Positions 26,532 through 35,347 of a stretch of DNA of 64,000 nucleotides are shown here, in pieces. The stretch covers positions 2,477,501 to 2,541,500 of the forward strand of contig NZ_CP060393.1 in the NCBI RefSeq assembly GCF_014274685.1, written 5' to 3'. The notes beneath the pieces were generated by a model that made no database searches, was not told the DNA's origin, and saw only the letters and a program-made list of their open reading frames with translations. The translations under genes and the position numbers were made by a program. Positions within the stretch are counted from its first letter, which is position 1, and every line of letters begins with the position of its first letter. This stretch comes from Edaphobacter sp. 4G125. GTDB lineage: Bacteria; Acidobacteriota; Terriglobia; Terriglobales; Acidobacteriaceae.

Positions 26532-27570
26532 CCTGGAGGACCTGTTCGGCTGCCTTTGGTTCTGTCTGTGAGGCCGAAGCGATCTGCGCAGGCAGAATCA
26601 CAGCGCCCGTCGGAGTATCCGTGATGTATTCCTCCAGAGGATAGCCGGCGTTCTTCCAGCCATCGAATCCTCCACGCAGAGGTCGCACGCGATAGATACC
26701 CAGCTTGTGCAGCTGCAGAGCCAGCTTAGCGCTGGTCTCCTCACTAGGGCAGGTGCAATACAACACGACATCACGGTCTCGGGGAATGATCTCGCTATGC
26801 TGACGAATCTCGTTCGGCCCGATGCGAAGCGCTCCCGGGATCACACGGGGATCGGGAAGATAATCCAGCGGATGACGCAGGTCGACGACAAACGGCGGCG
26901 TATTTCCCTGTTCCCTGGCCTGGTCCATTATGGCTTTCAACTCCTCGGGATCAAGCCGCATCTCACGTACCTGCTGCAAAAACTTCCGCTGCTTCAGGAT
27001 GCGGTAAGCCATCAGCCCGATCACCATCAGCACAAAGATCGCAAAGGCAAAGTGCCCGAGCCAGTGGAAGAAGCGTGTACTCTTTTGAGCGATGTCGCCA
27101 AAGAACCTTCCTGCCAGCAGGAAGACCTCAGCCCAGATAATCGAGCCAGCAAGGTCCCAGACGAAGAATCGCGAATAGGGCATACCAATCTGCCCAGCAA
27201 TCGGAGTAGCCACGGTGCTCAATCCCGGGACAAACTTCGAGAACAGAAGGGTGACAGCACCCCTGCGGGAGAAGTAGCCCTCTGTCTTGCTGACGCAGGT
27301 CGAGGCTTCCAACGAAAGTCTGCAAAGCAACTTCAGAACGCTATTGCCGTATCTGCGCCCAAGAACAAACCACATGGAATCGGAAACCATGCAGGCGGCA
27401 AGCACCGCAAGTAACGCGTAAAAATGATGAACCTGGTGGGTCGCCAACAACGTTCCGGCTGTTAACAGTACAGGGATACTGGGCACAGGAACGCCGAGCT
27501 GTTCCACCAGAACCCAGAGAAACAGAATCAGATACGCATAATGAATGAAAAATGCGAGCGCGATCGGCAT
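26515..27570 (-). CDS. DedA family membrane protein fused to a rhodanese domain
   Basis: One chain of 351 residues with two domains. Residues 1-210 form a DedA/SNARE-associated (VTT) membrane protein, with LGVPVPSIPVLLTAGTLLA, GRRYG and SRRGAVTLLFSKFVPGLSTVATPIAGQIGMPYSRF, the family core. Residues about 225-330 form a rhodanese: FVVDLRHPLDYLPDP, IPGALRIGPNEI and the active-site loop LYCTCPSEETSAKLALQL with a Cys. The end is GGFDGWKNAGYPLEEY. DedA proteins act in lipid flipping and membrane stability; the rhodanese would carry sulfur or sense redox at the cytoplasmic face, which is an inference. The 3' end overlaps that of the tonB-like gene by 17 bp. Confidence 0.88.
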   Translation of the reverse strand: MPIALAFFIHYAYLILFLWVLVEQLGVPVPSIPVLLTAGTLLATHQVHHFYALLAVLAACMVSDSMWFVLGRRYGNSVLKLLCRLSLEASTCVSKTEGYFSRRGAVTLLFSKFVPGLSTVATPIAGQIGMPYSRFFVWDLAGSIIWAEVFLLAGRFFGDIAQKSTRFFHWLGHFAFAIFVLMVIGLMAYRILKQRKFLQQVREMRLDPEELKAIMDQAREQGNTPPFVVDLRHPLDYLPDPRVIPGALRIGPNEIRQHSEIIPRDRDVVLYCTCPSEETSAKLALQLHKLGIYRVRPLRGGFDGWKNAGYPLEEYITDTPTGAVILPAQIASASQTEPKAAEQVLQVNSPR

Positions 27571-27635
27571 AACAGTACGGTCCAGACTTTAACAGCTATT
27601 TTATGTTGGATGCCCGGACGTACCTTAAAGATACA

Positions 27636-27665
27636 CAGCCCGGATATGGGAAGACATCCGGGCTG
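27636..27665 (-). terminator. Terminator-like hairpin downstream of dps
   Basis: CAGCCCGGAT (27636-27645) and ATCCGGGCTG (27656-27665) form a perfect 10-bp stem with a 10-nt loop, 22 bp after the dps stop. A T-rich stretch (TGTATCTTTAAGG) follows on the minus strand, weaker than a standard terminator. Confidence 0.6.
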
Positions 27666-27686
27666 CGGATATGGGGTCAAAAGTAA

Positions 27687-28286
27687 TTACTTAGCAAGTA
27701 CCAGGGGCATCTCGACCAAATGCTCGCTCAGGAACCAGGACTGAAGTTCATTGGGACGCAGAACGTCGCTGACCACCAGATCATTTGTACCCTGATCTCC
27801 AGCCTTATCGGCTGCTTCGGAGATCTCAAGACAGCTCTTGATGATCAGCTTGTGAGCTTCCAGCAGGCGTGAAATCTGGACCGGTACCTCTTCCCTGCCA
27901 CGGGGAGGACGCGCAATTCGGCTCATCTCGGCAACATCACCACCCATTGCGATCGTTACCCCACCCAACAGTTGAATGCGCTCGGCGATGGTATCGACGA
28001 GCTCGACCTGTTCGTTGAAGTGTTTATCGAACAGCAGGTGAAGCTGGTAGAACGTCGGGCCCGAAACCTGCCAATGGTGCTTCTTGTACATGTCCCGAAG
28101 CGTGATCGAATCGGCCAGCAGCTGATTCAGCTGCGCCACCATCTCTGTCCGCACTTTGGCATCGAGAGCATGGGGCAGGTCTTCGATTACGGTTCCGAAT
28201 TTCTGAATTTCACGTGCATGCGCGTGCCAGTGCGGAGTAACCGCAGGGTTGGCAGCGCCAGCTTTCTTAATTGCAACAGCCATCAT
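27687..28286 (-). CDS. dps: Dps-family ferritin-like DNA-binding / iron-storage protein
   Basis: Dodecameric stress protein that oxidises and stores iron using peroxide and can coat DNA. The ferroxidase signature is YKKHHWQVSGPTFYQLHLLFDKHFNEQVELVDTIAERIQLLGG (about 84-126), with the His, Asp and Glu ligands. The basic, alanine-rich N-terminus (AIKKAGAANPAVTPHWHAH) could contact DNA. The length of 199 is slightly above the usual 160-180. A GAGGTGG ribosome site lies just before tandem ATG codons at 28286 and 28283; the second has better spacing. The gene stands alone with its own terminator-like hairpin. Confidence 0.9.
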   Translation of the reverse strand: MMAVAIKKAGAANPAVTPHWHAHAREIQKFGTVIEDLPHALDAKVRTEMVAQLNQLLADSITLRDMYKKHHWQVSGPTFYQLHLLFDKHFNEQVELVDTIAERIQLLGGVTIAMGGDVAEMSRIARPPRGREEVPVQISRLLEAHKLIIKSCLEISEAADKAGDQGTNDLVVSDVLRPNELQSWFLSEHLVEMPLVLAK

Positions 28287-28349
28287 CCACCTCGCTTCTT
28301 TCTATCAGATGCCGAAGTGGATGAGACAGTTACTCACTTTTTGTTTCTG

Positions 28350-29597
28350 TTATTTAACCGAGACGATGGGAACGACTGAATATCCCGGCCGCAGCTTATG
28401 ATCGCTGTTTTCCTGGTCCAGGTTTGTGAAGTCGATTCGCACCGGAATGCGTTGTACCACCTTCACATAATTTCCTGTCGCATTCTCGGGCGGAAACAAG
28501 GAGAGCCGCGAGCCGGTGGCTCCGCCGATCTGCTTGACGACGCCGTGGAACTTCTTTCCGCCCAGAGCATCCACCTTGATCTCGACTTTTTGCCCTTCGT
28601 GCATGTGTTCCAGCTGGGTCTCTTTGAAGTTCGCCGTAACCCAGAGATTGCTAAGAGGAATGATCGTCATCAGATCTTGCCCTACAGAGAGGTTTGCACC
28701 CACATTGACGTTCTTCTTGTTCACAATTCCGGTTGTGGGAGCCAGGATCCTGGTGTAGCTCAGGTTAAGTTTTGCCTGGTCGACGCGCGCCTGAGCCTCT
28801 TTGACGGCGGCATCTGCAGCACGGGCGCGGGCCTCCTGAGCCTTCACCTGGCTGGGACCGTTCTTGACAGCCTCAAGCGCCGTAGAACGCGCCTGCGAGA
28901 GCTTCTGCTGGGACTGCCGTACTGCCTCCTGCTGAGCAATCAAAGTGGACTCAGCCTCAAGAACCGAGGCGCGATTGGCAGCAGCGGCTGCAACTGCCGC
29001 ATCATACTGCTGTTTAGAGATTACGTCCTTCTCGACCAATGGTCCGTACCGCTCGACATCCAAATCGCTTTTCTTGGCATTGGCCTGAGCCTGTGCGACC
29101 CTGGCCTGTGCGGCTGCAACCTGCTTTTGCGATTGAGCAATTGCCGCTTGAGCTGACTGCACATCACTACCGGTCGTGCTGATGCTGGTGCTGGATGTAA
29201 TGCTGGTGATTGGCACGTTGACGCTGGCTTGGATCGCAGCAGCCTCGGCGTTCGCGAGGTTCGCCTGGGCCTGTTCAAGAGCCACCTGGAAGTCCTTGGG
29301 ATCGATTTCAGCCAGCAGATCTCCGGCCTTGACCTCCTGGTTGTCCTCCACGTAAACCTTGATTACCTGGCCTGCGATGCGGGAGCTCACCTGGTATAGG
29401 TCACCATCCACCTGGGCATCATCCGTGTCTTCGGTAAAGGTCGAGTGCCAGTAGAAGAGCGCGGCGCCGATCGCCAGCAGCGCCACAACCGCAATGACAA
29501 CCAACTTGCGGCGAGACTTCTTCTCCGGAGAATCGTCTTCCGGCTCCGGCATATGATCCCTATTCGTGTCGTACTTCTTCTCTGCTTGCTCTGGCAA
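28350..29597 (-). CDS. HlyD/EmrA family membrane-fusion protein
   Basis: Periplasmic adaptor of a tripartite exporter. A hydrophilic cytoplasmic tip of 30 residues precedes one membrane anchor (KLVVIAVVALLAIGAALFYW, about 31-50). The lipoyl/beta-barrel half has DTDDAQVDGDLYQVSSRIAGQVIKVYVEDNQEVKAGDLLAEIDP, typical of EmrA. A long Ala/Gln coiled coil covers about 105-260. The second half, DQAKLNLSYTRILAPTTGIV, then AKFKET-type and GNYVKVVQRIPVRIDF, ends the family pattern. TTG 29597 is the start since GGAGG lies 9 bases before it; it begins 2 bp after the tolC-like stop. No inner-membrane pump gene follows. Confidence 0.92.
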   Translation of the reverse strand: MPEQAEKKYDTNRDHMPEPEDDSPEKKSRRKLVVIAVVALLAIGAALFYWHSTFTEDTDDAQVDGDLYQVSSRIAGQVIKVYVEDNQEVKAGDLLAEIDPKDFQVALEQAQANLANAEAAAIQASVNVPITSITSSTSISTTGSDVQSAQAAIAQSQKQVAAAQARVAQAQANAKKSDLDVERYGPLVEKDVISKQQYDAAVAAAAANRASVLEAESTLIAQQEAVRQSQQKLSQARSTALEAVKNGPSQVKAQEARARAADAAVKEAQARVDQAKLNLSYTRILAPTTGIVNKKNVNVGANLSVGQDLMTIIPLSNLWVTANFKETQLEHMHEGQKVEIKVDALGGKKFHGVVKQIGGATGSRLSLFPPENATGNYVKVVQRIPVRIDFTNLDQENSDHKLRPGYSVVPIVSVK

Positions 29598-29599
29598 GG

Positions 29600-31162
29600 T
29601 TACTTTCCTCCGAGATAATCTTTGTAACTCGTCTGCGCCGCACCCAGAGCACGTGCCAATGAAAGCTTGGCCACATTGTGCTGGTAAAGCGCGCTGATGT
29701 ACTGATCGTTAGCCTGCTCGGTCTGGGATTGTGCCTGCGAGACCGGCAGGTTATCCGAGACTCCGGCCTTGAATCTCTGTTGCGCCTCGCTGAGGGCTTC
29801 GTTGGCCAACTCAACATTCGAGTGCGTAGCTTCTACAAGCTTCGCCGCTGCCTGAATATCCAAGATGGCATCGCGGACATCCTGGTTCACCTGCTGAGCC
29901 TGATCTCCAAGCTTCGCCCGTGCCTGTTCGAATTGAGCGGCGGCCACCTCGTTCTGCCCTTTGGTCTTGGCAATCTGAAGCACAGGGACCGTCACCTGAC
30001 CGGTCGCTGTATAACTCGAGTGCGAATGTCCGGGTGTCTGGCCGAGATCTCCGAAATCGCCGGTGAAGCTGGCTACCGGAAGCTGATAAGCCCAAGCTGA
30101 CTTCTTCTGCGCCTCGGCTACTTTCACCTGCTCACCTGATGCAGCAAGATCCTTGCGGGTCTTGAGCGCCTGATCGACCGTGGCCTGCGGATCGATATCG
30201 TTGAACGCGGCATAAGGAACCCGATCCGTCAGGTTGAACTCCTGGTCAAGCGGCAGACCAATGGCACGGGCCAAAACAAGCTTATCTTTGGAAAGCTGAT
30301 TCTTTGCGGAGATTAGTGTTTGCTGCTCGTTCTGATAGTCGACCTGTGCGCGCAGAACATCAAGCTTGGGACTGGTTCCGGCGTTGTGTGCTGCAATCGC
30401 CTGATCGAGCGTGACCTTTGAGGTAGCCAGCTCGGCGGTGACCGCCTCCACCCTTGCTTTATCCGCGATACAGAGCAGATACGAGTTGCCCACGGTCAAA
30501 ACCACAAGATCTCGCGCATCCTGAGCGGTAAGCTTCGCTGCCGCGAAGTTATGCTTTGCGGCGAGATAGTTCTGCAACGCAGAGATGTTCAGGAGATTCT
30601 GCGTAAGATAGGCGCGGAAGTCGACTACTTGAAAAGGCCCAACGATGGGGTTGACCCCAGGAAACTTTATGCCATACGCCGCAAGGTTAACCTGCTGTAC
30701 GTTGATGCTTGCCGCGCCGGTGACCGTAGGAAGAAGCGCTTGCAGTTCTTCGAGGCGTTGACCGTTGGCGTTCTTCTGCGCTGCCCCTTGAAGGATGATC
30801 CCCAAGTTATTGCGAAGACCACGCTGGATAGCATCATCCAGCGAGAGGTCGATGACTGTCCCGGTCGATTTTCCCTCAACGATACTTCCTTTGAAGGAGT
30901 CGGAGTTCACTTGGGCTCCATTCGCTCCAGAGGCGGTATAGAGCTGTTGCTGCGCTCCGGCCACTGCGGAGCTTTGCGGGCCGCTGCTCGGTCCAGTCTC
31001 GGTTGGTCGCGGCTGATTGCCGGAGGGGGCTGTCTGTCCCTGAGCTAGCAAATAGGTCCCTGAGGCCGTCAGAATAAGGATGACGGCGACGGCCCGAAGC
31101 GAACGCTTAAATCCATTACCGATCGCCTGTCTTTCTACGATCGCTCTTTTGCGTTGAACCAT
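29600..31162 (-). CDS. TolC family outer-membrane efflux protein
   Basis: Outer-membrane channel of a type I secretion or multidrug export system, 520 residues. From ATG 31162 there is a signal region (SLRAVAVILILTASGTYLLAQ). The frame opens to 31225 but those residues look non-conserved. Two outer-membrane-efflux repeats are seen, each with a long helical part: LDDAIQRGLRNNLGIILQGAAQKNA, and later DQAIAAHNAGTSPKLDVLRAQVDYQNEQQTLISAK and LVEATHSNVELANEALSEAQQRFKAGVSDNLPVSQAQSQTEQANDQYI. The HlyD gene follows directly, 2 bp after the stop, and is probably co-translated. Confidence 0.9.
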   Translation of the reverse strand: MVQRKRAIVERQAIGNGFKRSLRAVAVILILTASGTYLLAQGQTAPSGNQPRPTETGPSSGPQSSAVAGAQQQLYTASGANGAQVNSDSFKGSIVEGKSTGTVIDLSLDDAIQRGLRNNLGIILQGAAQKNANGQRLEELQALLPTVTGAASINVQQVNLAAYGIKFPGVNPIVGPFQVVDFRAYLTQNLLNISALQNYLAAKHNFAAAKLTAQDARDLVVLTVGNSYLLCIADKARVEAVTAELATSKVTLDQAIAAHNAGTSPKLDVLRAQVDYQNEQQTLISAKNQLSKDKLVLARAIGLPLDQEFNLTDRVPYAAFNDIDPQATVDQALKTRKDLAASGEQVKVAEAQKKSAWAYQLPVASFTGDFGDLGQTPGHSHSSYTATGQVTVPVLQIAKTKGQNEVAAAQFEQARAKLGDQAQQVNQDVRDAILDIQAAAKLVEATHSNVELANEALSEAQQRFKAGVSDNLPVSQAQSQTEQANDQYISALYQHNVAKLSLARALGAAQTSYKDYLGGK

Positions 31163-31381
31163 AGTTTCGATGTTACCTGTATCCCCGTCTTTTCTAGTCA
31201 GACTCTTTCTTATGGGAGAGAGCATGGAACGAAATAACCTGGAATTTCTGACAACGATTAGGATGCACCGAATAACGACCGAGGCTCAAAAAGTTTCGTA
31301 GGCGATTGAGCCAACTAGAGTTCGACCACGATCGAATCAAATGAAATTTCTTTCAGGCACAATGACTGAACAGGAGATTTC

Positions 31382-32455
31382 ATGGCAGAGATTGGAGTTG
31401 CAGTCATCGGGTTCGGACTCGCTGGACGGGTCTTTCATGCACCATTTGTCAGCGCCGTGCCAGGGCTGAAGCTGGAGGCGATTGTCCAACGGCGAGGCGA
31501 TGAAGCAGCCAAAGCCTATCCAAAGGCGCGGATTCTGCGGTCAATCGACGAGGCCCTCAATGACAGCTCGATTTCGCTGATCGTCGTAGGAACACCCAAC
31601 GAGACGCATTACGACCTGGCAAAGCGCGCTCTCGAGGCCGGGAAGCATGTAGTGATCGACAAACCGTTTGCCGCAAGCAGCGTCGAAGCGAAAGAGCTGA
31701 TCGAACTAGCGGCCGCAAAGAAGTTGATTCTGGCCCCCTTCCACAACCGCCGCTGGGATGGTGATTTTCTTACAGTTCGCAAGCTGCTGAAGGCCGGAGA
31801 CCTGGGCCGCCTGGTTACCTACGAGTCTCACTTTGATCGTTATCGTCCTTTGCCCCGGGAGGCGACCTGGAAGGAAGCAGCCAACGATGCCAATGGGATG
31901 CTCTTCGACCTGGGACCGCATCTGGTCGATCAGGCGCTGGCGCTATTCGGCGCTCCGCAGGGGATTACGGCGAGCGTTCGCCGGGACCGCGACAACACCG
32001 AGATCGAGGACGCCTTCGACATTACGCTGCACTATCCCCGCTTGCAGGCGATCTGCCGGGCGATGATGTTGGCAGCCGAACCGGCTCCGCGATTCCTGTT
32101 GCATGGCATCCGCGGGAGCTTCCGCAAATATGGCCTCGATCCGCAAGAGCCCGCGCTAGTTGGAGGTGCAACCGTTCCGCCACTCGGTGATGCCCGTCCC
32201 TGGCTTGGCGAGAACGAGGATGCATGGGGAACCTTGACGGTGGCTCCAGATTTAGCTGAGCCGGGCAAACTGATTCGCACCTCGGTGAGGACAGAGCTGG
32301 GAGACTATCGCGGTTTCTATGTCAGCGTTCGAGACGCGATCTCCAAAGGGACCCCGCTCGAAGTTACGGCTGAAGACGGTTTCCGCGTCATCCGGTTGCT
32401 GGAGATGGCAAGGGAAAGCAGCACGCAGGGCAGGACGATTCCGGTAGAGTTTTAG
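31382..32455 (+). CDS. Gfo/Idh/MocA family oxidoreductase
   Basis: NAD(P)-dependent dehydrogenase of 357 residues that acts on a sugar or inositol-type substrate. The N-terminal Rossmann motif is VIGFGLAGRVFHAPF (about 8-22), followed by the fingerprint VVGTPNETHYDLAKRALEAGKHVVIDKPFAASSVEAKEL (about 70-105) with the conserved Lys-Pro pair. The C-terminal domain holds FDLGPHLVDQALALFG with the catalytic His. It resembles YdgJ/YhhX-type proteins of E. coli. It is divergent from tolC, and the preceding 155 bp likely hold both promoters. A terminator hairpin is 90 bp downstream. Confidence 0.85.
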   Translation: MAEIGVAVIGFGLAGRVFHAPFVSAVPGLKLEAIVQRRGDEAAKAYPKARILRSIDEALNDSSISLIVVGTPNETHYDLAKRALEAGKHVVIDKPFAASSVEAKELIELAAAKKLILAPFHNRRWDGDFLTVRKLLKAGDLGRLVTYESHFDRYRPLPREATWKEAANDANGMLFDLGPHLVDQALALFGAPQGITASVRRDRDNTEIEDAFDITLHYPRLQAICRAMMLAAEPAPRFLLHGIRGSFRKYGLDPQEPALVGGATVPPLGDARPWLGENEDAWGTLTVAPDLAEPGKLIRTSVRTELGDYRGFYVSVRDAISKGTPLEVTAEDGFRVIRLLEMARESSTQGRTIPVEF

Positions 32456-32545
32456 AATCCCCCCTCCCCCCCCCGCACTTTCCTGCGCAAAGTATTCTAT
32501 CGAGATACTTTAGTCTAGTACTTCGTGAGTTATTGCTTGTGCAAG

Positions 32546-32580
32546 AAAACGGTCCCAGGGAATTCCCCTGGGACCGTTTT
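32546..32580 (+). terminator. Rho-independent terminator
   Basis: AAAACGGTCCCAGGG (32546-32560), loop AATTC, CCCTGGGACCGTTTT (32566-32580). The stem is 15 bp, perfect, with A and T tails, so it works in either direction. It ends the oxidoreductase transcript. Confidence 0.88.
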
Positions 32581-32712
32581 GCGATTCTCTTTGCTATTCC
32601 AGTTTAACAAACGGGTACTACCTTTTTAGCATTTGAAATCTCGCCTGGAATGAATGGCTTACGTCATTTTCATGCTTGACAGAGATTTCTGCTTAGGATT
32701 TCTGATAAAAGC

Positions 32713-32737
32713 AGATTCCTCCGCTCTTCAGAATGAC
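32713..32737 (-). repeat. Dispersed GTCATTCC repeat, copy 3 (short)
   Basis: Read on the minus strand: GTCATTCTGAAGAGCGGAGG then AATCT. This is a shortened form of copy 1 that keeps both ends and loses the middle. Confidence 0.5.
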
Positions 32738-32798
32738 GACCTAGATGATGAAATTGCGTGAATTATAGAGGAAACATTTCATTGATAAAGTAAGGTTT

Positions 32799-34031
32799 AT
32801 GGAACGTGAAATAAAGCAAGGTGGGGCGCTACCCCTGGGATTTGAATGGGGTGCAGTGAAGGCAGGGATCAAGGCAAGCGGGAATCCGGATCTGGCGATC
32901 GCCCGAGCTTCGAGGGGGGCCCAGGCGGCGGCCATGTTTACCTCGAACCAGGTGGTTGCTGCTCCGGTAACGGTAGGGAGAAAACATCTGGGAACGACCG
33001 GGGGCCGGGTAAGCCTGGTTCTGGTGAATGCAGGAAACGCGAACTGCGCGACTGGGCAAGCAGGCATCGATGCCTGCAATCAGACCTGTATTGCGGCAGC
33101 CGAAACCTTTGGGTGTGTCTTTGATGAGGTTTTCCCTTCTTCAACCGGCATCATCGGAGTTCCGTTTCCTGCCGATAAAGTCGTCGCTGCGCTTCCAGAG
33201 TTAAAAGCCACGATGGGCGGTACGCTTCAGAACGCCGAGAGCTTTGCGCGAGCCATTATGACGACAGATACGCGGATGAAAGTGGCACAGGCAACGATCT
33301 CCGTTGGAGGTAAGGAGGCACACCTATTTGGAGCGGCAAAAGGCGCAGGAATGATTCATCCGCAGCTGGGCGCTCCGGTGGCTCCGCACGCGACGATGCT
33401 GGTGTACCTATTCACGGACATTGCGGCAGACAGCGCGCAGTTGCGGGAGTTGTTACCACCAGCTGTCGAGCGCAGCTTCAACTCGATCTCGATTGATGGA
33501 GATACTTCGACCAACGACACGGTGCTGCTACTGGCGAGCGGAGCCAGTGGGCTTCGTCTGGACGATCGCTCGCGGGGAGCCTTTCAGGGAGCGCTGGCCG
33601 AAGTCTGTGAGAAGCTGGCCTACGCGATTGTCGATGACGGAGAGGGCGTGACCCACGTGGTGACGCTGCACATTACTGGAGCCCTCAGCGAGGCCGATGC
33701 AAAGCAGGTGGCAAAGGCGATTGCACATTCGCCACTGTGTAAGACTGCGTGGTCGAGCGCAGATCCGAACTGGGGCCGGTTGATGGCCGCTGCCGGGTAT
33801 TCCGGCGTGAAATTTGATCCGGCGAAGGTGACGATTCGGATTGGCAATCAGCCGGTATATGAGGGCGGGATGCGCTCGCCTGCGTTCAACGAAGCCGCAG
33901 CGCACAAGGTGATGCAACAAAGGGACTACACAATCACTCTCGATCTGCGACAAGGTACGGGAGAGTGCCGGTTTGTGACCTGCGACCTGACCACGGAATA
34001 CGTGAAGATCAACGCCGATTATTCGACATAG
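32799..34031 (+). CDS. argJ: Bifunctional glutamate N-acetyltransferase / amino-acid acetyltransferase (ornithine acetyltransferase)
   Basis: Arginine biosynthesis: transfers acetyl from N-acetylornithine to glutamate and may also use acetyl-CoA. It is made as a pro-enzyme that cleaves itself before a Thr; here KGAGMIHPQLG-APVAPHATMLVYLFTD places that Thr near residue 197. Other family motifs are the start GFEWGAVKAGIK, LVLVNAGNANCATGQAG, FPSSTGIIGVPFPADK, NSISIDGDTSTNDTVLLLASG and ADPNWGRLMAAAGYSGV. TAAGG stands 9 bp ahead of ATG 32799. The length of 410 is normal. No other arg gene is adjacent. Confidence 0.95.
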   Translation: MEREIKQGGALPLGFEWGAVKAGIKASGNPDLAIARASRGAQAAAMFTSNQVVAAPVTVGRKHLGTTGGRVSLVLVNAGNANCATGQAGIDACNQTCIAAAETFGCVFDEVFPSSTGIIGVPFPADKVVAALPELKATMGGTLQNAESFARAIMTTDTRMKVAQATISVGGKEAHLFGAAKGAGMIHPQLGAPVAPHATMLVYLFTDIAADSAQLRELLPPAVERSFNSISIDGDTSTNDTVLLLASGASGLRLDDRSRGAFQGALAEVCEKLAYAIVDDGEGVTHVVTLHITGALSEADAKQVAKAIAHSPLCKTAWSSADPNWGRLMAAAGYSGVKFDPAKVTIRIGNQPVYEGGMRSPAFNEAAAHKVMQQRDYTITLDLRQGTGECRFVTCDLTTEYVKINADYST

Positions 34032-34067
34032 GCTGGTTTGGAAGGACCAAACCAGCCTACGCAGGAT

Positions 34068-34937
34068 TCATTTTTGCTGCGCATTGAGAAATGCTTCGAC
34101 CGCAGTGATTGTGAATTTCTCTTTGCAGTCCAGCACGACGTGGCCACAGCCAGGGATGATGGCGAGTTCTCCCTGGGGAAGGAGATGGAACAACTCCACA
34201 ACCTTTGCGGTCTGGTTGTAGGGATCGTGATCTCCGGCAACGATCAGGGCAGGGACTTTGATCGACTGAATCTGCGCATCGGTGACGTAGACCGGACCTA
34301 GCTCCATTGTGTTCACACGATTGACAAACTCCAACCATCGATCCGGCTGAGGCATCAACTTCTTTCTTGCCGACACAAATTGAGGCGAATCTCTTTCCAC
34401 ATCGGAAGGTTTGGCGTTTTTGAACTCCGCCTGCACGCTGGGAGTCCAATCTGCAAACTTTCGTGGCCCACCGATCGCTACCAATCTCCGAATCAGTTCC
34501 GGATGGCCACTAGCGAGAGTGTATGAAGTTATCGCACCATCGCTGAATCCCAGTACATCCACTTTTTTGCTCGTTTCATGGCGGATTACGGCAAAGGCAT
34601 CGCTGGCAGATAAGGCGTAGGAGAATGGTTTCTCCCCTATCTCTGATTTGCCATGGCCGCGTGTAGCAATCGCAATGACACGACGATCTTTGCTCAGTTC
34701 TCCGATGAGCCCGCCGAACTCTTCGATGTACCCATAGAGCCCTCCATGCAAGAGCACGATGGGAGTTCCTCCACTGCCGTACGTTTCGTAGTAAATGTTG
34801 ACTCCTTCCACACGCAGGTAGTGTCCTGCCGTGGGGTTTGCTCCATACGGGACCGCTGTTTGGCTATGTGTTTGTACGCAGGACGAAGGCAGTATCACCG
34901 TGCATAGGCACAGCATCATGGTTGAAGGTTTTCTCAC
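34068..34937 (-). CDS. Alpha/beta hydrolase, probable lipoprotein
   Basis: Hydrolase of 289 residues. GTG 34937 is preferred over the upstream codons at 34961 and 34982 because AGGGGGAGAA ends 8 bases before it, and the protein then starts with a lipoprotein-like signal (RKPSTMMLCLCTVILPSSC). The fold is clear: IVLLHGGLYGY (oxyanion loop), nucleophile elbow VLGFSDGAI with Ser, LIVAGDHDPYN with the acidic residue, and IPGCGHVVLD with the His. The full Ser-Asp-His triad is therefore present. It resembles hydrolases annotated as proline iminopeptidase or haloperoxidase-like; the substrate is unknown. Confidence 0.82.
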   Translation of the reverse strand: MRKPSTMMLCLCTVILPSSCVQTHSQTAVPYGANPTAGHYLRVEGVNIYYETYGSGGTPIVLLHGGLYGYIEEFGGLIGELSKDRRVIAIATRGHGKSEIGEKPFSYALSASDAFAVIRHETSKKVDVLGFSDGAITSYTLASGHPELIRRLVAIGGPRKFADWTPSVQAEFKNAKPSDVERDSPQFVSARKKLMPQPDRWLEFVNRVNTMELGPVYVTDAQIQSIKVPALIVAGDHDPYNQTAKVVELFHLLPQGELAIIPGCGHVVLDCKEKFTITAVEAFLNAQQK

Positions 34938-34982
34938 TGGTCGTTCTCCCCCTGGACGCATGTGCGTCCGACGAAATCTCAA

Positions 34983-35347
34983 CGTCGGGAAGATTGAGTA
35001 ACTTCTCTAGATGGGATCGGGTAGCCGTTGAGCGAAGCCCTCCCCAAAAACGGCTAGGGAAGCTCGCAATCAACCATCGCTCTGGAAACGCACCTGCTAT
35101 TTCAGGCCCCTGCGTCCAGTGCTACCCGGGTTGACGTGGCCAGATTATAAGTGCGGTATTGTGGTGTCAAGGGATCTGTCGATGATTGACTCGGCGATTG
35201 GCGGCCAACTGACCACTACCCTGCCCTGGCCAGATTCTCTTTCCCTTGAAGCAACTCCGAATAAGTACACCCGTGACAAATTACGCAGCATATGGCCTGT
35301 ATGATGGACGGATATAGTCCGGCAGGAATTTTCCTAGCCGGCACTCA
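34983..35347. other. Gene-free gap with an inverted repeat
   Basis: About 365 bp without a convincing gene. TAGCCGTT (35022-35029) and AACGGCTA (35049-35056) form an 8-bp stem with a 19-nt loop that contains GAAGCCCTCCCC. Near 35131 there is a TTGACG box but no clear -10 partner. It separates two divergent genes, so promoters for both are expected here. Confidence 0.45.

Larger units (their letters stand above)
32456..32798. other. Gap between the oxidoreductase and argJ
   Basis: About 340 bp without a gene. It starts with a run of cytosines (32461-32475, broken by one T), holds the terminator at 32546-32580 and an inverted GTCATTCC repeat at 32713-32737, and ends with the argJ ribosome site TAAGG. 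Confidence 0.6.

Noticed and set aside
32461..32475. Cytosine run after the oxidoreductase gene
   Set aside because: A short homopolymer outside any coding region. Phase-variable expression would need it within a gene or promoter, and neither is seen.
34983..35347. Cobalamin riboswitch upstream of the B12-binding radical SAM gene
   Set aside because: I looked for the B12-box and a long multi-stem leader and found neither; only one short inverted repeat is present.
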